Positions 25,227-33,381 of a stretch of DNA of 64,000 nucleotides are shown one piece after another. The stretch lies in contig NZ_JARVSF010000019.1 of NCBI RefSeq assembly GCF_030209355.1, positions 106,108 through 170,107 of the forward strand. The letters run 5' to 3'. Origin of the DNA: Pseudarthrobacter sp. fls2-241-R2A-127 (GTDB lineage Bacteria > Actinomycetota > Actinomycetes > Actinomycetales > Micrococcaceae). The notes below the pieces were generated by a model, which was given only the letters and a program-made list of their open reading frames with translations, did not search any database and was not told the origin of the DNA. Both the position numbers and the translations under genes were made by a program. Position 1 is the stretch's first letter, and each line of letters opens with the position of its first letter.

Positions 25227-26960
25227 ATGCTCCTGACCCTCATTCGGCGCTACTCCAAACCGTATTCGCCGTACATCCTGGCTGTCGTCGTTTTCCAACT
25301 CGCATCCACTATCGCCGCGCTTTACCTTCCCAGCCTGAATGCGCAGATCATCGATGAGGGGGTGGCACGCGGGGACACCGATTTCATTTGGCGTACCGGT
25401 GCCATGATGCTGCTGGTGGCCTTCGCCCAGGTCGGTGCAGCCATTGCCGGCGTGTATTTCGGGTCCCGCACAGCCATGGCCGTCGGCCGGGACCTGCGCC
25501 GCGCGGTGTTCCGGAAGGTCACCAGCTTCTCTGCCAAGGACGTCAACGGCTTCGGAGCCCCCACCCTGATCACGCGCGGCACCAACGATGTCCAACAGGT
25601 GCAGATGCTCCTGCTCATGGGGCTGAACTTCATGGTTGCCACCCCCATCATGTGCATTGGGGGCATCATCATGGCGCTGCGCGAGGACCTCAACCTGTCC
25701 TGGCTCGTCTGGGTGTCGGTCCCGCTGCTGGCGGTGGTGGTGGGGTACCTCGTGGTCCGGCTCATGCCGCTGTTCCGCACCATGCAGCGGAAGATCGACC
25801 GGATCAATGCCGTGCTGCGCGAGCAAATCATCGGCATCCGGGTGGTTCGGGCATTCGTGCGCGAACCGTTCGAAACGGAGCGTTTCGGCGGCGCCAACAA
25901 GGAACTCACAGACGTGTCGCTTCGGATCGGGGCACTCTTCGTCCTGATGTTCCCGGCCATCAGCATGATCCTCCACCTGTCCACCGCCGCCGTGCTCTGG
26001 TTTGGCGGCCAGCGGGTGGACGCCGGGGCCATGCAGGTTGGATCGCTGACGGCGTTCCTGCAGTACCTGCTGCAGATCCTGATGGCCGTCATGATGGGCA
26101 CCTTCATGGCCATGATGATCCCGCGTGCCTCCGTCTGCGCGGACCGCATCGGCGAAGTGCTCGGGGTGGAACCCTCCATCCACGATCCCCGCAGCCCCCA
26201 GGCCCCGGCCACCCTGGCCGGCGTGGTGGAGTACCGCAACGTCACCTTCGCCTACCCGGGAGCCGAGTCCCCGGTGCTCAGCAACGTCAGCTTCACGGCC
26301 AGGCCCGGGCAGACCGTCGCCATCATCGGTTCCACGGGTGCCGGCAAGACCTCCCTCCTGTGCCTGCTCCCGAGGCTGTATGACCCTGTGGACGGCCAGG
26401 TGCTGCTGGACGGCGTACCGGTGGACCGCATGGACCGTGCCGAGATCACCAAACGCGTAGCCCTGGTGCCGCAGCGTCCCTACCTTTTCTCGGGCACCAT
26501 CGAGCACAACCTCCGGTTCGGCAAGGCCGAAGCCACGGACCAGGAGCTGTGGGAAGCACTCCGCGTCGCCCAGGGAGAATCCTTTGTCCGGGAGAAGAAG
26601 AACGGGTTGGATGCGCGGATCGCGCAAGGCGGAACCAACGTATCCGGCGGCCAGCGCCAACGCCTCTGCATTGCCCGTGCGCTGGTGACAAAACCGCGGG
26701 TCTACCTCTTCGACGACTCCTTCTCTGCCCTGGACGTGGCCACGGACGCCCGGCTCCGGGCCGCCCTCAAGGGCACCACCTCGGACGCCACCGTCATCAT
26801 CGTGGCCCAGCGGATCTCCACCATTACCGACGCCGATCAAATCCTGGTGTTGGACAACGGCCGGATCGTGGACCGGGGCACCCATGAGGAACTCCTGGAA
26901 ACCTCGCCGACGTACCAGGAAATCGTCGAATCGCAGCTGAGCGTGGAGGAAGTGGCATGA
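25227..26960 (+). CDS. ABC exporter half-transporter with degenerate ATP site
   Basis: A 577-residue type IV ABC exporter: six membrane helices (about 15-300) then an ATPase domain. Walker A is GSTGAGKT (368-375) and the signature VSGGQ (472-476) is canonical. However, Asp497 replaces the catalytic Glu after Walker B (VYLFDD) and Gln528 replaces the switch His (VAQRIST). This is the degenerate-site half of a heterodimeric exporter such as TM287/288 or BmrCD. The stop overlaps the start of the partner gene by 4 bases (ATGA). The substrate is unknown; multidrug or lipid export is usual for the family. Confidence 0.9.
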   Translation: MLLTLIRRYSKPYSPYILAVVVFQLASTIAALYLPSLNAQIIDEGVARGDTDFIWRTGAMMLLVAFAQVGAAIAGVYFGSRTAMAVGRDLRRAVFRKVTSFSAKDVNGFGAPTLITRGTNDVQQVQMLLLMGLNFMVATPIMCIGGIIMALREDLNLSWLVWVSVPLLAVVVGYLVVRLMPLFRTMQRKIDRINAVLREQIIGIRVVRAFVREPFETERFGGANKELTDVSLRIGALFVLMFPAISMILHLSTAAVLWFGGQRVDAGAMQVGSLTAFLQYLLQILMAVMMGTFMAMMIPRASVCADRIGEVLGVEPSIHDPRSPQAPATLAGVVEYRNVTFAYPGAESPVLSNVSFTARPGQTVAIIGSTGAGKTSLLCLLPRLYDPVDGQVLLDGVPVDRMDRAEITKRVALVPQRPYLFSGTIEHNLRFGKAEATDQELWEALRVAQGESFVREKKNGLDARIAQGGTNVSGGQRQRLCIARALVTKPRVYLFDDSFSALDVATDARLRAALKGTTSDATVIIVAQRISTITDADQILVLDNGRIVDRGTHEELLETSPTYQEIVESQLSVEEVA

Positions 26961-29038
26961 GCGCATGCAAGAAGGACTCGGGTCCGGTGGACGAAACCCT
27001 GCCGGCCGCGCAGTCCGCGGCCAACGCCGGGTCACTGCCTGCCCCGCAGCCCGGGGAAGAGGACTTTGTCGAGGAGGAGTTCACGCCCACCGAAGCGGAC
27101 GGCGGCATGTTCGGTGCCATGCCCGCCAAGAAGGCCGAACACTTCTGGCCCTCGGCCAAACGGCTCATGGGGCTGCTGAAGCCCGAGGCGGCTGGCATCT
27201 ACGCCGTGGTGGGCCTGGTGGTGGTCTCCGTGGTCCTCAACGTCATCGCCCCCAAGATCCTGGGCCAGGCCATGGACGTCATCTTCGCCGGGGTGGTGGG
27301 CAAGCAGCTGCCCGCAGGGGCCAGCAAGGAGCAGTTCGTCGCCGGCCTGCGCCAGCAGGGCCAGGACAACTTCGCGGACATGGTCTCCCGGATGGAACTG
27401 GTGCCCGGCACCGGCATCAACTTCGACAAGCTCACCACGCTGATCGCCGTGGTCCTGGTCATGTACTTCGTGGCCAACATCTTCATGTGGCTGCAGGGGT
27501 ACGTGCTGAACCGCATTGTCATGAAGGTCATCCGGCGGCTGCGCGACGATACCGAGGGCAAACTGAACCGCCTTCCGCTGAACTACTTCGACACAAGGCA
27601 ACGCGGGGACGTCCTGTCCCGGGTAACCAACGACGTCGACAACATCCAGCAGGCACTCCAGCAGGCCTTTGCCCAACTGGTCAACTCGGTGCTGACCGTG
27701 GTGGGCATCGTGATCATGATGTTCATCGTGTCCTGGCAGCTGGCCCTGATCGCCCTGATCGCGCTCCCGCTGTCCGGCGTGGCCGCGGGCATGATCGGGG
27801 TCCGAAGCCAGAAACTCTTTGCGGCACAGTGGAAGAACACCGGCACCCTGAACGGCCAGATCGAGGAATCCTTCTCCGGGCACGACCTCGTCCGGGTGTT
27901 TGGCCGGGACGCGGACATGCTGGAGCGGTTCGAGGAACGCAACGAGGCACTCTACAAGGCCAGCTTCGGGGCGCAGTTCGTTTCCGGGATCATCTTCCCG
28001 GTCATGCAGTTCGTGTCCTACCTCAGTTACGTGGGCATCGCCGTGGTGGGCGGCTTGCGGGTGGCCTCCGGTGCCATGTCCCTGGGCGATGCGACCGCCT
28101 TCATCCAGTACTCCCGGGAGTTCACCCAGCCGCTGGGGCAAATGGCCGGCATGGCCAACATGCTCCAGTCGGGCGTGGCGTCCTCCGAGCGCGTCTTCGA
28201 ATTCCTGGACGCCAGCGAAGAGGAAGCGGAAACCGCCACCGAGCATCTGCCCGCCAAGACCGACGGGCACGTGGACTTCAAGAACGTCACCTTCAGTTAC
28301 ACCCCCGACAAGCCGCTGATCGAGGACCTGTCCTTCACCGCCGAGCCTGGAAATACCGTCGCTATTGTGGGTCCCACGGGAGCAGGCAAGACCACCCTGG
28401 TGAACCTGGTGATGCGCTTCTACGAGCTCAACTCGGGCTCCATCATGCTCGACGGCGTGGACGTAACCCATCTCAGCCGCTCGGAGCTGCGCTCCAAGGT
28501 GGGCATGGTGCTCCAGGACGCCTGGCTGTTTGGCGGCACCATCTACGACAACATCCGGTACGGCAACCTCGAAGCCTCCGAAGAGCAGGTCATGGCGGCA
28601 GCGAAGGCCACCTTCGTGGACCGCTTCGTCCGTGCGCTCCCCGAGGGCTACGAGACCGTGATTGATGAAGAGGGCAACAACGTCAGCGCCGGCGAAAAGC
28701 AACTGATCACCATCGCCCGCGCCTTCGTGGCCAATCCTTCGTTGCTGATCCTGGATGAGGCCACCAGCTCCGTGGACACCCGCACGGAACTGCTGGTGCA
28801 GAAGGCCATGGCGGCGCTGCGCAGCGACCGCACCAGCTTCGTGATCGCGCACCGGCTCTCCACCATCCGCGATGCGGATACCATCCTGGTCATGGAGAAC
28901 GGACGAATCGTGGAGCAGGGCAACCATCAGGTCCTGTTGGCAGCCGGTGGCGCGTACCACCGCCTGTACATGTCCCAGTTTGCCGGTGCGGACGCAGGCG
29001 AAATGCCGGTGGACGATTCGACGGCGGTGCACAGCTGA
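26957..29038 (+). CDS. ABC exporter half-transporter, catalytic partner
   Basis: A 693-residue ABC exporter half with an acidic N-terminal extension of about 60 residues before the first helix. The ATPase has Walker A GPTGAGKT, Walker B LLILDEATSSVD with the catalytic Glu, and the switch His in VIAHRLST. Its signature is the non-canonical VSAGEKQ. Together with the preceding gene this gives one full ATP site (this Walker A/B with the partner's VSGGQ) and one degenerate site. A periplasmic-loop insertion of about 80 residues between the first two helices (LPAGASKEQFVAGLRQQGQD) is longer than in the partner. The genes overlap by 4 bases. Confidence 0.9.
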   Translation: MSACKKDSGPVDETLPAAQSAANAGSLPAPQPGEEDFVEEEFTPTEADGGMFGAMPAKKAEHFWPSAKRLMGLLKPEAAGIYAVVGLVVVSVVLNVIAPKILGQAMDVIFAGVVGKQLPAGASKEQFVAGLRQQGQDNFADMVSRMELVPGTGINFDKLTTLIAVVLVMYFVANIFMWLQGYVLNRIVMKVIRRLRDDTEGKLNRLPLNYFDTRQRGDVLSRVTNDVDNIQQALQQAFAQLVNSVLTVVGIVIMMFIVSWQLALIALIALPLSGVAAGMIGVRSQKLFAAQWKNTGTLNGQIEESFSGHDLVRVFGRDADMLERFEERNEALYKASFGAQFVSGIIFPVMQFVSYLSYVGIAVVGGLRVASGAMSLGDATAFIQYSREFTQPLGQMAGMANMLQSGVASSERVFEFLDASEEEAETATEHLPAKTDGHVDFKNVTFSYTPDKPLIEDLSFTAEPGNTVAIVGPTGAGKTTLVNLVMRFYELNSGSIMLDGVDVTHLSRSELRSKVGMVLQDAWLFGGTIYDNIRYGNLEASEEQVMAAAKATFVDRFVRALPEGYETVIDEEGNNVSAGEKQLITIARAFVANPSLLILDEATSSVDTRTELLVQKAMAALRSDRTSFVIAHRLSTIRDADTILVMENGRIVEQGNHQVLLAAGGAYHRLYMSQFAGADAGEMPVDDSTAVHS

Positions 29039-29070
29039 GCGCGCACGGGGGCGGCCGGATCGAAGTCCTG

Positions 29071-29493
29071 GTGCCCATGCGGTGGGGTGACATGGACGCC
29101 TACGGCCACGTCAACAACGTCCAGATCGTGCGAATGCTGGAGGAGGCGAGGATCGCGGCGTTCGGACCGCCCCACGGCACCGGCCTGCCGGGCATCGAGC
29201 CGCACGTGTCCCTTTTCAACGACCTGCCCGCCGGAACCCTGGCCCTGGTGGTGGAGCACAAGATCCGCTATGTCAGGACACTGGAGTACCGAAACGTCCC
29301 GGCGGTGGTGCAGGTATGGATCGGCGCCCTCAAGGGCGCCAGCTTTGACATCCACTACGTGCTCCAGGACCCCGTCAGCAGGGAGGACTGCGTGAAAGCC
29401 AGCAGCCACCTGGCGTTCGTTGATGAAGCCTCCGGCCGGGTACTGAGACTCACCCAGGAACAAAAGGACCGGATGGCCCCCTACAGGCACTAA
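29071..29493 (+). CDS. 4HBT-family acyl-CoA thioesterase
   Basis: A 140-residue hotdog-fold thioesterase. The opening MRWGDMDAYGHVNNVQIVRM is the 4-hydroxybenzoyl-CoA thioesterase signature with the active-site Asp and a nearby HVNN. Such enzymes hydrolyse acyl-CoA thioesters. The first canonical start is the GTG at 29071. The upstream codons GRIEVLVP read like the missing first beta strand, yet no ATG, GTG or TTG occurs in frame before it. A CTG at 29035, overlapping the ABC gene's TGA, could be the real start through translational coupling. It immediately follows the ABC pair. Confidence 0.82.
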   Translation: MPMRWGDMDAYGHVNNVQIVRMLEEARIAAFGPPHGTGLPGIEPHVSLFNDLPAGTLALVVEHKIRYVRTLEYRNVPAVVQVWIGALKGASFDIHYVLQDPVSREDCVKASSHLAFVDEASGRVLRLTQEQKDRMAPYRH

Positions 29494-29558
29494 GCCCCTG
29501 TACAAGGCGGCGCGGACCTACTGGACTTGACCTACAACGAACAGCGGAAGGAAACCCG

Positions 29559-29816
29559 ATGGCCAGTAACAAGAACCGTGCCGCGCGGAAGAAGAAGACC
29601 TGGAAGGAAATGTCGCCTTCCGGCAAGGCCGGCACCATCCTGACGGCGATCGTGCAGGTGTCCCTGCTCATTGCCGCCCAGCGGGATATCTCCCGCCGGC
29701 CCGCCGAGCTTATCAACGGGCCGAAGGCCGCGTGGCGGGCTGCGTCCTTCGTCAATTTCGTCGGGCCCATGGGGTATTTCGTTTTTGGCCGGAAGCGGTC
29801 CGCCACCGGGTCCTAG
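29559..29816 (+). CDS. small PLDc_N-like membrane protein
   Basis: An 85-residue protein. The N-terminus is strongly basic (NKNRAARKKKTWKEM), followed by one membrane helix (GTILTAIVQVSLLIAAQ), the segment DISRRPAELINGPKAAWRA and a second helix ending YFVFGRKR. The layout resembles the two-helix phospholipase-D N-terminal (PLDc_N) domain found alone in many actinobacteria. A GGAAGG ribosome site lies before the ATG. Function is unknown beyond membrane location. Confidence 0.75.
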   Translation: MASNKNRAARKKKTWKEMSPSGKAGTILTAIVQVSLLIAAQRDISRRPAELINGPKAAWRAASFVNFVGPMGYFVFGRKRSATGS

Positions 29817-29885
29817 CCCGGTATGCGGGGCAGCAGCCACGCTGCATGGAGCGGCCGCCCAGCTTGACCCTGTAAATTTGAGGGC

Positions 29886-32117
29886 ATGACCCCCACCGCC
29901 ACTGTTGCCATGACCCGCGCCCTCGGCATCTCCAAGGAGATAGAGGACGCAGCGTGGTTCGTACTGGGCCCGGGTCTGCAGGGAAAGGCGTCGCCGCTGG
30001 ACGGGCGCACCCGGACGTGGTCTGTCGCGGCTGCCTCGGAACTTCTGGACCGCCTGGAACGGGGCATCCCGGACGCCAAGGCCCCGATGATGACCAACCT
30101 GCGCGAGAACCTGGACGGCGCCACCCGTGGAGCCAAGCAACTGGCGGTGGAACTGCTCTTCCTGCAGTCCCTTCCGCTGGCCCACGAAGTAAAGTCCCTC
30201 AAGGTCAAGCGCGCCCGCGTGGCCGAGGCCGCGGGCTGGCTGGAGCCGCCGCTGGAGCTTCCCGAAGAGCTCTACGCGGGCATGACGGACCACGGCGTGA
30301 TCCGCGACCGGACCGCAGAATTCAACTGGACCATCTGGGACCACCTCAAGTGGCTTTGCCGGTTCGTCCGGAACGTCGCGCAGCGGCCTGCCGCCGTGGT
30401 GCAGGCCGCCATCAAGGATCCGCTGCAATTCCACCGCCTCGCAGCTTCCACCCCCGATGACCAGCCCGCCATCCGCCGCAGCATCGAATTCCTGGCGTGG
30501 CCCGGCTACTTCGAGCCCGTGGTGGCGGATGTGGAACGTCAGGAAATCCGTGACGCGTTCGCCTCCCTCGTGGGCGGTGCCAACGGTGACACCGAAGAGG
30601 ACATCACCGCGGACATCCACCGCATCCGCTTGCACCTCGACGAGCAGGCGGGCCAGCGCATCGACTGGTACTCCCGGCAGCTGGTCAGCCAGTGGCGCAA
30701 AGTCGGCGATCCCGGACGGCGGGCCTGGTTGCTCCGGACCCACGGCGACCACCCGGAGCTGCTCACAGCCTGGCACGCCGAGGAGAAGGTGACCCTCGAC
30801 GTCGAACATCTCCGTCCGCTGGAGCCTGGTGTCAGCGCCGGCGTGGTCCAACACGCCGTGGACGAGGACTACAAGCACCTTGGCTACGTGGAGCGCGAGG
30901 ACACCAAGACCGCTGCCCTGGCTTTCCTCACCGTCATGAAGCCCGGCGACCTGGTGCTCTATCAGCACGCCGGCACGGTGCGGCTGGGCGGTGTGCTGGG
31001 GGAGCCGGAGTACAACGACGACAACCGCCGGCTGCGGCGCAAGGTGCGCTGGTTCGACGACGGCCACACCACCACCAGCCTTCCCCGCCACGTCCAGCGC
31101 CAGCTCAGCACCCCCGGCATCGTGGTGGACGCCACCAGGGTGGTGCAGGCGCTGCAGGCACTGCTGCCCGCGGAGGCGGAAACCGAGCCCGACGCCGACA
31201 CGGACGGCGCCGCCGTCGTCCCTCCTGTCCAGGAAGGCTTCCGCCCGCTGACGCCCGAGTTCGCCGCGTCCCTGCACATGGAACTGGAACCGCTCCAGGA
31301 GATCGCGGAGCTGCTGGAAGAAAACCGCCAGCTGGTCCTCTATGGTCCCCCCGGCACGGGCAAGACCTACCTGGCCAAGCACCTCGCCGCGGAGCTGGCG
31401 GATGACACCACGGACGAACGGGTCAAACTGGTCCAGTTCCACCCGTCCTATGCCTACGAGGATTTCTTCGAGGGCTACCGGCCGGACAAAACGGACGACG
31501 GCCAGGTGTCGTTCAAACTCGTGGCCGGACCCCTGCGCCGGCTGGCGGAAGAAGCCGCCAAACCCGGCAACGAGAAGAAGCCGTACTTCCTGATCATCGA
31601 CGAGATGAACCGCGCCAACCTGGCCAAGGTGTTCGGCGAGCTGTACTTCCTGCTGGAATACCGCGATGACCGGATCTACCTGCAGTACAGCCCCAACGAA
31701 CCCTTTACGCTGCCGGACAACCTGTACATCATCGGCACCATGAACACCGCGGACCGGTCCATCGCCATGATGGACGCCGCCATCCGGCGCCGTTTTTCCT
31801 TCATCGAGCTGCATCCGCAGACGGAACCGGTGAAGGGATCCCTGCTCCGGTTCCTGCAGGCCCGGCAGTTGGATACCACCCCGGCGCTGTTGCTGGATGC
31901 GCTCAATGGCGCCATTGACGAGTGGGACCGGGACCTGATGATCGGGCCGTCCTACTTCATGAAACCGGCGGCCCAGACTCCGGCCGGGCTGCGCCGGATC
32001 TGGAAATACGAGCTGATTCCGCTGCTGGAGGAGCACTACCACGGCCAGCTGACCAGGGCTCAGCTGGAGGAGCGGTTCGGGCTGGACCAGCTGCTGGGAC
32101 GCATTGCAGCGCGCTGA
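29886..32117 (+). CDS. mcrB: McrB-like AAA+ GTPase subunit with probable EVE-type reader domain
   Basis: A 743-residue protein. The C-terminal third is an McrB-type AAA+ motor: Walker A GPPGTGKT (487-494), Walker B FLIIDE (568-573), and the MNTADRS motif (619-625) that is diagnostic for McrB GTP use. Residues about 330-420 (VMKPGDLVLYQHAGTVRLGG and RRLRRKVRWF) look like a PUA/EVE-type domain, which reads modified bases in some McrB proteins. The first 320 residues are not recognised. With McrC it would form a type IV enzyme that cuts modified DNA. mcrC overlaps or follows immediately. Confidence 0.87.
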   Translation: MTPTATVAMTRALGISKEIEDAAWFVLGPGLQGKASPLDGRTRTWSVAAASELLDRLERGIPDAKAPMMTNLRENLDGATRGAKQLAVELLFLQSLPLAHEVKSLKVKRARVAEAAGWLEPPLELPEELYAGMTDHGVIRDRTAEFNWTIWDHLKWLCRFVRNVAQRPAAVVQAAIKDPLQFHRLAASTPDDQPAIRRSIEFLAWPGYFEPVVADVERQEIRDAFASLVGGANGDTEEDITADIHRIRLHLDEQAGQRIDWYSRQLVSQWRKVGDPGRRAWLLRTHGDHPELLTAWHAEEKVTLDVEHLRPLEPGVSAGVVQHAVDEDYKHLGYVEREDTKTAALAFLTVMKPGDLVLYQHAGTVRLGGVLGEPEYNDDNRRLRRKVRWFDDGHTTTSLPRHVQRQLSTPGIVVDATRVVQALQALLPAEAETEPDADTDGAAVVPPVQEGFRPLTPEFAASLHMELEPLQEIAELLEENRQLVLYGPPGTGKTYLAKHLAAELADDTTDERVKLVQFHPSYAYEDFFEGYRPDKTDDGQVSFKLVAGPLRRLAEEAAKPGNEKKPYFLIIDEMNRANLAKVFGELYFLLEYRDDRIYLQYSPNEPFTLPDNLYIIGTMNTADRSIAMMDAAIRRRFSFIELHPQTEPVKGSLLRFLQARQLDTTPALLLDALNGAIDEWDRDLMIGPSYFMKPAAQTPAGLRRIWKYELIPLLEEHYHGQLTRAQLEERFGLDQLLGRIAAR

Positions 32118-33354
32118 CCCCCGGGTGTCCGTGCGGCACCTGGTCCTGGACGAGCTGTCCGGCGGCATGGTGGAACGGCTGGACGCGCCAAGCGCTGCCT
32201 TCCTGAACGCCAGCGGCCTGGCCAAGGCGTCGCCCATGGGCATGGGGTTGTACCGGATCGAGCCGGTAGGCAAGGTGGGTTCCGTGCGGACCTCAACGGT
32301 GCAGCTCGACGTCCGGCCCAAGGACCGGCTGGGACTGGGCAGGCTCCTGTTCCTGCTCAGCTACGCGGGGGAGCAGGGCTTCCGCCAGGATGCGGTGGCC
32401 GCCGACGAGGAACGGGAATTGTGGAGCGCGCTGGCGGAATCCTTGGCGCAATTGGCCGAGCGCGCGCTGGGCCGCGGCGTCCTGCAGGGCTACCTCACCG
32501 TTGAAGAATCCTTGAGGACCGTCAAGGGCCGGATCCGGATATCGGACCAGATTTCCCGCCGCCCCGGCATGCTGGTCCCCCTGGAGGTCTCCTACGACGA
32601 GTTCACCGAGGACATCGCCGAAAACAGGATTCTCCGCGCGGCCCTGGAACGGATGGGACAGGTACCGGGCGTGCGGCCGGAAGTGCTTGGCAGGCTGCGC
32701 CAGCTGAAGGGAAAGCTCGACGCCGTTGCCCGCCTTCCGGCCGGCAGCCCGGTGCCCCCGTGGACACCCACCCGGATGAACCTGCGCTACCACGCCGTGC
32801 TGCGCCTGGCTGAGCTGATCCTGCGCAATGCATCCGCGGAGGCCGGCGAGGGCAGTCACCGGACAGCGTCGTTCGTGGTGGACATGGCCCAGGTGTTCGA
32901 AGACTTCGTGGGTACCGCGCTGCGCTCCGCGATGGCCGCCTACCCGGGGGAGCTGCGGCTGCGCTACAACGCCCTCCTCAGCGAGGCCGTGCGCGATTCT
33001 GACCGTTTGTCCGTCCGCCCGGACGCCGTCCACATGCTGGGTGGACGCCCGGTGGTGGCCTACAACGCCAAGTACCGGGCGGCGTCGGATGCCGGCGCAT
33101 CCTTGACTGCCGACCACTACCAAATGCTGGCTCACTGCACCGCGCTCGCCGTGCCCACCGCGTGGCTGGTCTACGCCGGCAAAGGCGAGATGAAACTCCG
33201 CCGCATCCTCAACACGGACATCGACATTGTGGAGTTTCCGCTGGACCTCAGCCGGCCGCCGTCGGACATCCTGGGCTCGATCCAGGAGCTTGCGCGGCTG
33301 TCCTGGGGCGAAGTCGTCCGGGCCGGGACCACGCCCGCAGCGTTCCCTGGCTGA
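32104..33354 (+). CDS. mcrC: McrC-like nuclease subunit, catalytic acidic residue replaced by Asn
   Basis: A 416-residue McrC family protein. The N-terminal part (DELSGG, RIEPVGKVGSVRT) contacts McrB and stimulates GTP hydrolysis. The C-terminal PD-(D/E)xK nuclease domain contains RPDAVHM with Asp307, followed by VVAYNAKYRA. There the D/E of the D/ExK motif is Asn321 and Lys323 is kept. Normal members read DAK or DTK here, so cleavage may be weakened or use a different acidic residue. The TTG at 32104 overlaps mcrB by 14 bases; a GTG at 32125 is an alternative start. Confidence 0.84.
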   Translation: MQRADPRVSVRHLVLDELSGGMVERLDAPSAAFLNASGLAKASPMGMGLYRIEPVGKVGSVRTSTVQLDVRPKDRLGLGRLLFLLSYAGEQGFRQDAVAADEERELWSALAESLAQLAERALGRGVLQGYLTVEESLRTVKGRIRISDQISRRPGMLVPLEVSYDEFTEDIAENRILRAALERMGQVPGVRPEVLGRLRQLKGKLDAVARLPAGSPVPPWTPTRMNLRYHAVLRLAELILRNASAEAGEGSHRTASFVVDMAQVFEDFVGTALRSAMAAYPGELRLRYNALLSEAVRDSDRLSVRPDAVHMLGGRPVVAYNAKYRAASDAGASLTADHYQMLAHCTALAVPTAWLVYAGKGEMKLRRILNTDIDIVEFPLDLSRPPSDILGSIQELARLSWGEVVRAGTTPAAFPG

Positions 33355-33381
33355 GCTTTGCGGGTGAGGTGCGGTTGGGGA

